Assembly (NCBI GenBank): GCA_037074615.1
Contig: CM073551.1
Location: 22,133,750 to 22,197,749, forward strand
DNA from: Leucaena leucocephala
Lineage: Eukaryota > Streptophyta > Magnoliopsida > Fabales > Fabaceae
Length of the DNA stretch: 64,000 bases
Direction of reading: 5' to 3'
Shown one piece after another: positions 23,067-33,553 of this stretch (its first letter is position 1; every line of letters starts with the position of its first letter). The notes beneath the pieces were generated by a model. It ran no database searches, had not been told where the DNA came from, and worked only from the letters and a program-made list of their open reading frames with translations. The position numbers were made by a program, and so were the translations under genes.

Positions 23067-25926
23067 TGTTAGAATATAAACATATCGTACATAATATAAT
23101 CAGTTCAAATTATGACATACATAAGTATAAGATATATATAAGATGTAGCGGAAGATTTAAAGTTACTTCTCGCCATTAGCTTTACTGATCTGAGAAGAAC
23201 TGGAACTCAATTAGAGATACTTGTGAATCAGATAACACTGTTAGATAAACAACAGGTTCTTCCAACTGGTGATTAGGCACAGTGATGACAACTTGTGTAC
23301 TGCTGTCATCAGTGAGGAACCTTCGAGAGTGAGCTGAGAAACTAGGTTATCGCTCTGGACTCAGAAACTATCGCACAATAAAACTCAATTGTTAATTTTC
23401 ACCATCAGAAAATTAATCTTAATAAACTGAGTTAATAACCCACCGTAGATTAGGCCCAAATGACTATGGGTCACACTCAGAAATATTTATTAATTATCCT
23501 AATTAATATCTAAATAGGTTATATTATAATAATAAATATCTCACATTCTCCCACTTGGCTCGTATACTTACGTCTAGGTAAACTTATGTCATGCTACAAG
23601 ATCATTGGTAGCAAGTAAAATATCATCCACATTCAAAATTAAAAATATGATCATACTCCCACTAACCTTGTGGCATATACAGTCATCCATGATGTTCTCA
23701 ACAAAACCAAATGATATGATCACTTCATGGAATTTCAAGTACCATTGTCGTGAAACATGTTTCAGACTATATATTGATTTCTTTAGCTAGCTTGCATACC
23801 AATTGTTTTTTCTTTTCTGCAACAAATCCCTCAGGCTGTTTCATATAGACTTCTTCCTCCAGTTCACCATTGAGGAAAGCAGTCTTTACATCCATTTGGT
23901 GTAACTCCAGATCAAAATGGGCAACCAATGCCATGATGATACGGAACGAATTTTTCTTAGATACAGGTGAAAAAGTTTCACTGTAATCGATTCCTTCCAC
24001 CTGAGTGAAACCTTAACAACCAATCTAACATTGTATCTATCAATGTTACCTTGTGAGTCTCTTTTAGTTTTGTAAACCCATTTACACTCAATGGCCTTAG
24101 ACCCACTAGGCAACTCTATAAGTTCCCAAATATGGTTGTTTGCCATAGAATTTATTTCATAAATCATAGCATCATGCCACAATTTAGAGTTCGCACTCTT
24201 CATAGCCTGAGTGAACGTTAAATGATCATTCTCAACATGTACATTACAGTCAACTTCAACAGGATACACTACGTAGTCATCATGTAATGCCTGTCTTCTT
24301 TCTCTAATTGACCTCCTTAATTCAACCTCTTAGGTTAATCCAGGTTGCTACATAAGGACATCATCTATCACATTTTGTGGTGGTTCTACTTGTGTGATAG
24401 GTTGATCATCCGGTATGTGTTCATCTTGTTCAATATCGTCAACTTGAGCCACAGGGTCTACATCATGTTCAATATCAATCCCAACAGTAGGATGATCATT
24501 AACTATTGATGTCCCCTCATAAATGATGTCAATAGTTTGCTCTATGTGATCATCTAGTAGACAATCACTCCCAATAATCACATCATTCTCAATAAATTTG
24601 GCATTCCTAGACTCTACAAACCTTTTAGAAGGTGAAGGACAATAAAACTTATAACCCTTAAACCTTTCCGCATAGCCTACAAAGTAAGCTCTAATAGTCT
24701 TAGGATCCAACTTCTTCTCTTGTAGATTGTACACTCTTACTTCAGCAAAACAACCTCATACCTTAAAATGATTTAAATTGGGTTTCCATCCTTTCCAGAT
24801 TTTAAAGGTTTCTTAGACACTGCCTTTATTAGAACACTGTTTAATATGTATATGGCTATCTTTAGTGCTTCTTTCCATAGGGAAGATGGGAGTTTGGAGC
24901 TACTCATCATGCTCCTAACCATATCCAGCAAGGTCATATTTCTTCTTTCAGCTACACCATTCATGTCAGGTGATCCAGGTATAGTATATTGGGCTACTAT
25001 ACCTTGCAAATTAGCAAATGGACGTGGCGCTTGTCCTTCACTAGTGTATCTGCCATAATACTCACCACTACGGTCTGATCTCACGATATTAATTGATTTT
25101 TCGATTTGTTTTTCTACTTCTACTTTATATTCCTTGAAAGCATCTAGTGCCTCATTTTTATTATAAAATATGTAAACATACATGTATCGTGAGTTATCGT
25201 CAATAAAGGTGATAAAGTACTTTTGGCCATGCGTAGTCAAATTAGGGCAACAAATATCTATGTGTATAATTTCTAGCAATTTAGAACTTCTCTTAGCCCT
25301 TTTATGTGACTTATTAGTCTGCTTTTCCCTTATGCAATCCACATAAGAATCAAATTCTGAATGGTTCAAAAATGGAAGAATTCTTTCTTTGTTTAACCTT
25401 TTGATTATGTCAATGGAGATATGTCCAAATCTCCTATGCCACAAGCTATAAGAATTCTCATCGATGACACTTCTCTTAGTACCACGCAAAACAGTAAAAG
25501 ATTGAGGCGAATCAGAAGCAATTTTAAATAAATCAAAACAGAATCATTTGTCAAAGTCATAAGTTTCTTAGAAAGAACTAAATGATAATCAAATGGAATA
25601 AGTTTTGACATAGAAATCAAATTCGTTTTGTAAGACGGAACATAAAACACATCATAGGCACAGTGATGGCAACTTGTGTACAGTCGTCACCAGTGGGAAA
25701 CCTTCGAGAGTGAGTTGAGAAACTAGGTTATCGCTCTAGATTCAGAAACTATCGCACGATAAAACTCAATTGTTAATTTTCACCATCAGAAAATTAACCT
25801 TAATAAACTGAGTCAATGACCCACCTTAGATTGGGCCCAAATGATTACGGGTCAAACTAAAAAATATTTATTAATTATCCTAATTAATATCTAAATAAGT
25901 TATATTATAATAATAAATATCTCACA
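23067..25926 (-). mobile_element. Ty1/copia LTR retrotransposon, 2860 bp, internally deleted
   Basis: Flanked by a 5-bp target duplication GTGCA (23062-23066 and 25927-25931). The 3' LTR (minus orientation) is complete at 23067-23545, 479 bp, with TGTT...CACA ends; a purine-rich tract (AAGTGGGAGAA) abuts it at about 23546-23556 as the polypurine primer. The 5' LTR is truncated: only 25655-25926 matches, and its inner end is fused at about 25655 to pol sequence encoding FYVPSYKTNLIS. The deletion removed the inner LTR part, primer site, gag, protease and part of the pre-integrase region. It sits between LIMR pseudogene fragments. Confidence 0.9.
23590..25650 (-). pseudogene. Copia pol remnant: integrase and reverse transcriptase
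   Basis: Minus-strand order is pre-integrase (LWHRRFGHIS), integrase core (IIHIDICCPN, FIDDNSRY, GVAERRN at 25489-24773), a linker with KFYCPSPSKRFVESRNA (24734-24348), then reverse transcriptase (HDAMIYEINSM, IECKWVYKTKRDSQGNIDRY, TFSPVS, MDVKTAFLNGELEEEVYMKQ). Integrase-before-RT order defines copia. Frameshifts near 24740-24770, 24270-24350 and 24000 and a stop near 23790 break the frame. The catalytic YVDD motif reads NVDD at about 23620-23635. RNase H is absent. Non-functional. Confidence 0.9.
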
Positions 25927-26316
25927 GTGCATACATAAATTCTTATTTTCCTATTCATCATATGGGACAATTCATATTAACCAGTATTTCCTCACTATTC
26001 AATTCAGACATTTGGTGGTGTTGGTATTGCTTGTCTTCTTCCATTGGGACTTGTATTTTCATTCATTCATGGTATATCAAGGTGTTGTATGGTTCAACAC
26101 ATGCCAACAGTTCAAATGGATGATTAATTGTGCGTTTCGTTTATATAACTTGTTATGCTCTTTATTTACATTGTGGTTGGTGGGTCCCTGCAGGAAGCAA
26201 CTGAACTAGATAAAAAAGCTAGGGAACTTAAAAGAACAACTGAGGCTCTTCATTAGGAAGAGAGAAGTGGTTCAAAGGGTAGAAAATTTCACAAAAATGT
26301 TGAGGCAGTAGAAAAG

Positions 26317-26807
26317 GTAAACAAATATCATCAGTTTCTCAGTGTTCTAGCATTGTTTTCTAATCTTGCCAGTTATTTTCACAGTTGTATAATGTTGCTG
26401 AAACATTTTTCTAGTTTGTGCAGTTCTAGTTGTTCCTTATACATGTTTTTACAGAACTGCATCTTTTGATTCCCTGGCTTGTCTCTTATATGTTCCTGCA
26501 CGTGGGAAAACTGTTTGGGATTTTCTTATGCTGAATTGTAAATTTGACAATTTTAGAAACTTGTTTTAGAAATATACAACAGATGATCTGAAGTCTGAAA
26601 GTCAAAATGGATTAGAGAATGAGAATCTCTGTAATCATTGCATGGTAAAGAGAGGGAATGGCAATAATGATGTATGACAACACTCATCATTCATGCTGTA
26701 GCATATTTTTCTGTTCCTTTGATTTTTGATGTATGTTTGTGGTAATTATGTAAATAGGATATATATATTTGTAAATATAATTATTATGAGGGACTATTAG
26801 TAGATAG
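26317..26807. other. Sequence between LIMR remnant and next retroelement
   Basis: No further LIMR exon recognised, so the pseudogene appears truncated here. No other gene seen. Confidence 0.4.
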
Positions 26808-28030
26808 TGTGAGAAATATTAGGGAAATTAATTCAGTTAAGATTAAGGAGGAGATCTCGGGATATCATCAGTTTATAATCTATTTATTGTGCCTTACCCA
26901 ATGAAAGAAATCAACGAATTAGTCAGGCTCCAATATCTCCACATGGTATCAAAGCTAGTGGGAAGAATACTGCCACCATAGTTCGATGGTGTACAGTCAG
27001 TGATGTGCGAGTCTAGCGAGCGACGTCCGACAAATCAATGTGACTTGCGAAAGGTTTGAGAGCAGCAGCCAACGCGATAACAACCCGCGAGAAACTTGCC
27101 GACAAGTTTCAGGCAAGTACGACGGTATTCAACTCGCGATGTGCGAGTTCCACCAGTGTTGTGTAACAAGTCAACGAGCAGCAGCCTAGCAAGCCTCGAA
27201 TCAACAACGCGACAACGCCAAGTTTTTTTCTCTTTCCTCTAGGTTCTGTGAGTAGCAGCCAACGCGACTGACAGTGTTCACGAAGTTGGTCAGCCTCTGT
27301 TTGTGTCCTTTAGTTCTTGCCCGCACAAGTGCTCCGTCAATTAGTGTTCCCTTTGTTTGTTCTTGCCTACACGTGTCAGTATATATTTGTCTATTCCTGC
27401 CTTCACGTGTGTCCCTTAAATCAGTTAAGCAAACAGGAGCCCTTGTTTCTAATGGACACTTCGATTGATGGCACTTTAAAAATGGATTCTCCACGGATAG
27501 GTGATTCCCCGGGGTCCATCTCTACCTTTGATGGTTCGCATATGTCAATTATTTCAGAAAAGCTCACCTTTACAAATTATAGGGATTGGGCAAAAGCAGT
27601 TCAGTTTGCGGTGGGTGGTCACTGCAAGTTTGATCACTTAACTGGAGACGCACCAGCACCATCTAATCTTGCAGCCATGAACTAGTGGAAAACATATGAT
27701 TTACTTGTTTGCTCTTGGTTGGTAAATGTTATCTCTCCTCAACTTAAGAAAAGTTTCATGTATCTTCACACTGCTAAAGGTTCAGTTTGCCTTGGGTGGT
27801 TGCTGCAAGTTTGATCACTTAACTGGAGACACGTAAGCACCATCTGATCCTGCAGCCATGAACTAGTGGAAAATAGATGATTTACTGGTTTGCTCTTGGT
27901 TGGTAAATGCTATCTCTCATAAACCTAAGAAAAGTTTTATATATCTTCCCAATGCTAAAGCAATTTGGGAGGCTATTCGTGACTCCTATTCTTATGGGAA
28001 AGACAATTCTCGAGAATATAGTGTGAGATG
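26808..28030 (+). mobile_element. Copia-type retroelement fragment (short LTR, PBS, partial gag)
   Basis: A putative 136-bp LTR (26808-26943, TGTGAGAAATATT...CTCCACA) is followed directly by TGGTATCAAAGC, the plant initiator-tRNA-Met primer site. A leader (to about 27450) precedes a gag-like reading frame starting MDTSIDGTLKMDSP (27451), with SEKLTFTNYRDWAKAVQFA and later AIWEAIRDSYSYG, matching the plant copia gag N-terminal pattern. The frame is interrupted by TAG at 27682. A segment of about 180 bp is duplicated in tandem. No pol and no second LTR were found, so the element is truncated. The small LTR is unusual for copia. Confidence 0.75.
27599..27960. repeat. About 180-bp tandem duplication in gag-like sequence
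   Basis: Copy 1 (about 27599-27779) and copy 2 (about 27783-27960) align nearly throughout. Both include GCAAGTTTGATCACTTAACT and the stop-containing GCAGCCATGAACTAGTGGAA, so the nonsense codon predates the duplication or was copied afterwards. Confidence 0.85.
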
Positions 28031-30004
28031 CAGAATTTGAAAGTCCATACAAGGTGCATGAAGTGTTACAAAATTCTGGCTCGAGCTTGTAGCGTTATGT
28101 AAAAACTTCATAAAATATAACTACTATTAATTACTTGGACCCATTTTAACGCAATATAAATCAAAAATAATATTATAAATAAATTTAGTTTATTTTAAAA
28201 GAGCTGGTAGAAAAGAGCTTTACTAAAATTCAAAAGAAACTCTACCATGGTTATAAAAAGATTTTTCTTAATAGATAAATAATTATGATAAAAAAGAATA
28301 AAATGAATCAAATTATTTAGGAATATAAATGATTAAATCTTTTATAAATTATATATTATAACTAATAGATATTAGAGTATACTTGATTTTATAATATAAA
28401 TATTACACTTTTTTATAAACATGTATATATATTAATTAATAAAAATATAATAATATAATCTTTTATGAAATATTCTTAAAGATATTAAAATTAGATTAAA
28501 GTGTATATATAAAAATAATATAAGAGTCTATGCAATTTTAATAAAATTGAACAAAAAATAATAATTTAGAAGAGTCTACCATAGATATTTAGAATATTAT
28601 CCCCAAGACTAACTCTAAAAATCAAATTCAAATAATATATTATATAATATTAGAGTATGCATAATGAACCCTACTATGGTAATATACAAATATTCTACAA
28701 ATACATTCAAAGGAGAATGGTATATAATTGATATAGCTTTAATCAAGTCTATGAAATTTTTTCTTGTGTCCTAAGAGGAAAATATAACCTGAAAAATGTT
28801 TATAAAAATAGGGTAAGACAAACGTCTCAGTAGCAAGCAGTTATGCTCATAATGCATACTAACATGTGCTTTTGAGGTGTCAAGTGGGATAATTTATAAA
28901 ATATAATATATAGAAAATAACATATTATCATAATAAAATCAAATTGATAACTCACCCAAGTTCCTCCCATAAATTCAATCAAACCGCCTTATTCACGTCG
29001 ACTGAACACATGGGCTAGTGATAACTGACTACTCAAAAAGCTAACTGATCAAGTGGTATGGATATGCTAAAATCTACAAAGCACCTGAACGGACCATAGG
29101 TTCATTCTCCCTCGGGAAATAGGTAGGGGTGTTGCAACTCCTCGGTAAATAGGTGGGACACGTCTTTTGGTAAACTGGTAGGATAAAAGCTAACTATCAA
29201 GCTTAAATGGAGGATATACCACGTGGTAGAAATATAACTCTGTCATCACCTATCCTCAATGTATAATTCTCAAAATAATCATATTAATCAAAATATCTAT
29301 TGCTTAATAAATATCACAAAAGAATTTTTCTCAAGATAATAACTTTCTTTAAATTTTAATATCAAGATATAATAAATTTATAATCTCAACTTAAATTTTT
29401 TAAATTAAACTTTAAGTCTCACAAGATTATTTTCGATAAAAATAATTAAATAAATTTTCTCAATACAATTATAACAATATTAATAAATTTATATATATAT
29501 ATATATATCCAAGAGGTTTGTTTGGTTCATTTGGAACCTTGTTGCATTGTCATTGTTATCTTGTTCAGCAACTTCAGCAAGAATCACTGATAACAATGTG
29601 GGAAGGCCGAATCTGAATATAAGTAATGAGATTCGGTGTTGCATCCTGTACATTCATAATTTTATATTATTAGTCAGTAGATATAAAATAAGTTGCGCGG
29701 CTTACAAATTCTGGTTAGTTATATTTTACGAATTCCGTATGGGTAGTTATATATTAAATTTACCTGAATTGAAAATTTTGAGTATTTTCATAAATATTTA
29801 TATATTTAGTTTTGAAGTCCGAGTATGAATGATACTGAAAATCGAACTTTATTTAATATTTTTTCAAAATCAAACTTATTAATATACGGAAAGTTATTTT
29901 TATATTAAAACATTTTATTAAAAAATTCTACATTTGAAATTAAGGCTCACAACTAATCTTATGATCCTTAAACTAGTTTGTAAAGTTCTGTTGGATTAAT
30001 TGGT
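28031..30004. other. AT-rich repeat-like sequence, no gene
   Basis: No recognisable coding sequence. The stretch 28800-29270 is less AT-rich and has repeated phrases (CTCGGGAAATAGGTAGG / CTCGGTAAATAGGTGGG at 29110-29155), suggesting LTR-type repeat debris, but ends and class could not be set. Confidence 0.35.
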
Positions 30005-30720
30005 GTTATTGATATGCTTATTCTAGCTACTTGTTCAGTCACAGTCAGACATGAACACTTATTTCATTCTCTTCCCATCATAAATCTCAAATTAGAGTTG
30101 TTCGTAGGCTTATATTTCTTGTTAATCACTAAATTATTATTTTTCGTCCGCTAATTCTACTTGTTTATTTAGTATTAGACATGAACACTTGTTTTTTTTC
30201 TCTCTATCATAACTTTAAGTTAGAGTTACTCATGAGCTTATGTTCATGTTAATTGTCAAATCGTTATTGTTCGTATGCTTATTCCACTTATTCATTCAGA
30301 ATCACACGTAAACATTCACTTTTTACCTCTCCATAAGAACCTCAAATTAGAGTTTCTCGTTAGCTTATAGTTCTTGTTAACCATCAAATTTATTATTTGT
30401 ATGCTTATTCTACTTGTTCATTTAAAATCAGACATAAACACTTACTTTGTTCTCATCTGACCCTCAAATTGAAGATGCTCATGTGCTTATATTTCTGGTT
30501 AATTGCTAAATTATTGTTGTTCGTATTCTTATTCTACTTGTTTATTTAGTATTAGACATGAACACTTTGTTTTTTCTCTCCATCACAGCCTCAAATTGGA
30601 CTTATTCAGGAGTTTATATTTCTTATTAATTGCCCAATTGTTATTGTCTATATACTTATTCCATTTGTTCATTCAGTATCAAACATAAATATTTGCTAAA
30701 TTGGAGTTGCTCATTAGCTT
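30005..30720. repeat. Tandem array, about 126-bp unit, about 6 copies
   Basis: The marker GACATGAACACTT and its variants recurs at about 30048, 30178, 30304, 30431, 30555 and 30681, a spacing of 124-130 bases. Each unit has the same order of blocks: TATGCTTATTCTACTTGTTCA, the marker, a CT-rich stretch, CTCAAATTAGAGTT, then GCTTATATTTCTTGTTAAT. Units have diverged by substitutions and small indels. Non-coding; resembles a satellite or minisatellite. Confidence 0.88.
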
Positions 30721-32128
30721 ATCTATAACGTTCAATTGCTCTAATAATTTCTTAGAAAAGCTTAAAGAGGCATAAAATGCTTTAATAATACACAAATGTA
30801 ATTCAATATTATCATATGATTATATAAGAAAAATATATGAATTTTTCTTGTAGCAGCCAACGGAGTTATTTCTCAAACGCTATGTTCACGCGTCAATTAG
30901 CTTGGTTAGTTAGTAGTAATTCACTCATTGAAAGGCAAAAAAAGAAGAATTAAGAAGAAGTAATTCACACATTGCATTCCCTAACGCATTAAGAAAAAGA
31001 AAAAATACTTATTGATTCAGCTTATTATATGCATATCCAACATGGTGATTAGAACCTTGTGGATAGATAATTAAGAATAACTTTATGTCTTAATATAATC
31101 AAATTGACACATGCATGATGGTTTTCTTTCATAAAACTTAAAATTCAAGGTTTGTGAGAAAAACGAAATCTACAAACTATACCAACACGTGTAACTCAGA
31201 CATGTATAAAATTAGTTACTGTCATATCTCTCGAAACCAACATTGAATACCTCGAAGGCATACTAAAACCCTTCACAGGTATCGTCTTGTCTCTCCTAAC
31301 AACTCTATATATTGAAAACATGAAACTAAACCATCCCTTCCTATGACAATAAGTCTCATTTTACATGTATCAGAGAAGCCATAACTTTTCTGAATCTGAT
31401 TTCCTAATTATCAAAGAAGCCATAACTTTTCTGATTACATGATATTCTAATAATTAACGATCCATAAAACTATAAGTTAAGGCTCATACGAATCTTGTAC
31501 CACCTTCTCTTCCAAAACCCTACGAACTTCCATCCGGTCTTGATGAAAAATATTACATTGCTATTTGACCTCTGCAACTTATGCTTGTGATCTTTGGACA
31601 TTGTATTCGACAAAATTAGCGTACTGGCTTTCAAATCTATGCGATGGAAAAGAAAGCTTTTTTGACAACCCAAAAACTAGCTGGCTGCTGGGGTGTGTTT
31701 GAGATTTCTAGGTCTAGTTTTCTGCTGCGAAAGTAAACCTGTTGGTGGAAGCGAGGTCTTTTGATGGACATGTGCATTGCATGAACTACTGTTTATATTG
31801 TCCCCGAGATGCGGTTGTTGTTCGTAACCATATTCAACGTAAGTATGTTACAGAATGAGGCTGTGTTGTACTGTAATATTTAGTGAATCAGTTCTCCTTA
31901 AAGGCAGATTTAGTATATATGTGAACATTTTTCTGTTAAAGTTTTGGTTATATTTAGTGTTTTTGTTTTCCTTATGGATTAATTTGATTGGTTCGAAGTA
32001 ATTAGCTAGCTGTCACGTGGGCTAATTTTAACCGCATTGAATTATGACATCAGAGTCACAAAAATCTTTTACACATTTCAAAATAAAATATCAGTGAAAA
32101 AATTGTCCGTCTCGTTAAACGTTGTAGC
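30721..32128. other. Intergenic, nothing recognised
   Basis: Open frames here (for example 31470-31673 minus) lack recognisable motifs. A phrase GTAGCAGCCAACG at 30851 also occurs in the leader of the 26808 retroelement, hinting at another relic. No gene called. Confidence 0.3.
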
Positions 32129-32653
32129 GTGTGTGGATAAGATTTTAAAAATGAGCTTATAAAAAAAATAGGCTTATAGATAGTTTATGGAAAAAAGCTT
32201 TTAGAGAAGAGATTATTAAAAAAAAGTAGTTTTGGATAAATGAGTGTTTGGATAGTTGTTATAAAAATAGATTTTGTAATTAAAAAATTACTAATTATGG
32301 TATGTATGAGAGATGAGAGAGGGTAAAAAGATAGAGGAGAGAGGAGAGATGGTGAAAAAGATGGAGGAGAGATAAGAGATAGTGAAAAAGATAGAGGAGA
32401 GAGGAGAGAGGGTAGAAAAGATAGAAGAGAGAGGAGAGAGGATGTAAGAAAAAATAGGGGTAAAATAGTAATTGAGTAGTTAAAAAGTGATTTATTGTTC
32501 CAAAAGCTACTCTGACCAGCTTATCTGAAACCATGGTTTGGTTCAGAAGCCCGTTTGAACAAATATGATTGTTTGTTTTAAAATTTCTCTAAACCGAGGT
32601 TTAGGCCAGAAGTCCTTTTAAAATCGCGATTTTAGAACAATCCAAACAGGCCC
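32129..32653 (+). mobile_element. MITE-like element, copy 2 of the 1801 family
   Basis: Colinear with 1801-2221 from GTGTGGATAAGATTTTAAAA to ATCCAAACAGGCCC. About 100 bases longer, because the purine-rich core (about 32310-32440) has been expanded into about four units of roughly 36 bases (GAGAGAGGAGAGA...GAAAAAGATAGAG). Non-coding. Confidence 0.65.
32310..32440. repeat. Purine-rich tandem repeat, about 36-bp unit
   Basis: Roughly four imperfect units of GAGAGAGGAGAGA plus GTGAAAAAGAT(A/G)GAG on the plus strand, almost free of pyrimidines. The related element at 1801-2221 has about one unit. Confidence 0.7.
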
Positions 32654-33553
32654 ATAATAAAAAATACCGAATAATGACAATCTAATTAATTTTGTAACAT
32701 TATTAATATATTGATATATTATGAACAGACTTAATTCCGTGCAAATTTACATAAGGCTACGTTATTTCTTATTTTGTAATAAAACATCCTCACATTCATA
32801 TTTTTATCTAAGTAGTATTAATAATTATATAAACTCAATTATGTTTTACTTATAATTTAATATTAAATAAGAAAAATCTATTAAAAGAACTTGTTTAAAT
32901 ATTTTATTAACTAGAAGGCTGGTGTAACTCATATATTCAATAGTATCAAATTTTTTTTTAGCTATGTGTAATTATTATTTAAATATGGATAATTTTTTTT
33001 AAAATATGAGTTATTTATATATAACTAAAGATATGTGATACATAGTTAAAAAATAATGATGGGAGAATTATGAAGATATCTTATAGAAAAAATTAATTAT
33101 TCTAAAATATAATAAAAATTAAGCAGTATATAATAATAAGTACGGAGAAAGATTGCACTCACACCGCTGAAGATGAATTTCCAAATGATTATTTTTAACC
33201 AATTTTCCCTATTAAATATTAAATTTTATGAGGGTAAGAAAAAATTGAGGGTTAGACCGCGCGCTGGAAGCTCAATTACGAAAATACCGCCATTTCAATA
33301 TTTCATTTCCGGTAACTAACAAGTAAGGCAATAACTGTCACTCTTCCACCTAGCTACCATTCCAGGCGACCACGACGACCGACTGGTGAATCCCGTCCAC
33401 TTCACATCACTTCCATGGGACACCTTGGCCTTTACCGCCATCCATATCTTCTCTCTGTCTCCTTCTCCATTTTCTTCTTGGAGTTAGGGTTCTCCATTTC
33501 CCCCTGTCTTCGCTATCCAAGGTTCTCTGATAGCTTTACTTCTTCTCTCTACA
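32654..33553. promoter_or_regulatory. Upstream region of the APD-type gene
   Basis: AT-rich to about 33240, then more balanced with C/T-rich sequence (33450-33553), typical of a plant 5' UTR. No specific element claimed. The 33415-33792 frame is an out-of-phase shadow of exon 1. Confidence 0.35.

Larger units (their letters stand above)
18706..26316 (+). pseudogene. LIMR (LMBR1-like) membrane protein pseudogene, split by two transposons
   Basis: Remnant of the plant LMBR1-like integral membrane protein (Arabidopsis AT5G01460 type, normally about 510 residues with multiple membrane spans). Fragments in order: 18706-18745 (LSLVIVAI); 21884-22212, which continues it after the hAT insertion and reads YLLVNHQHPDDANQAYFP, LSIAAISILMLPADVANR, IYNGACSL and VLVFFVIPFGMFYY; about 22840-22890 (VVALATIIGSV); about 26008-26070 (FGGVGIACL, then PLGLVFSFI in another frame); and 26194-26316 (EATELDKKARELK, in-frame TAG, EERSGSKGRKFHKNV). 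Several frameshifts, one nonsense codon, a hAT in exon 1 and a copia element between exons make it nonfunctional. The second half of the protein was not found. Homology is clear; fragment borders are approximate. Confidence 0.85.
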
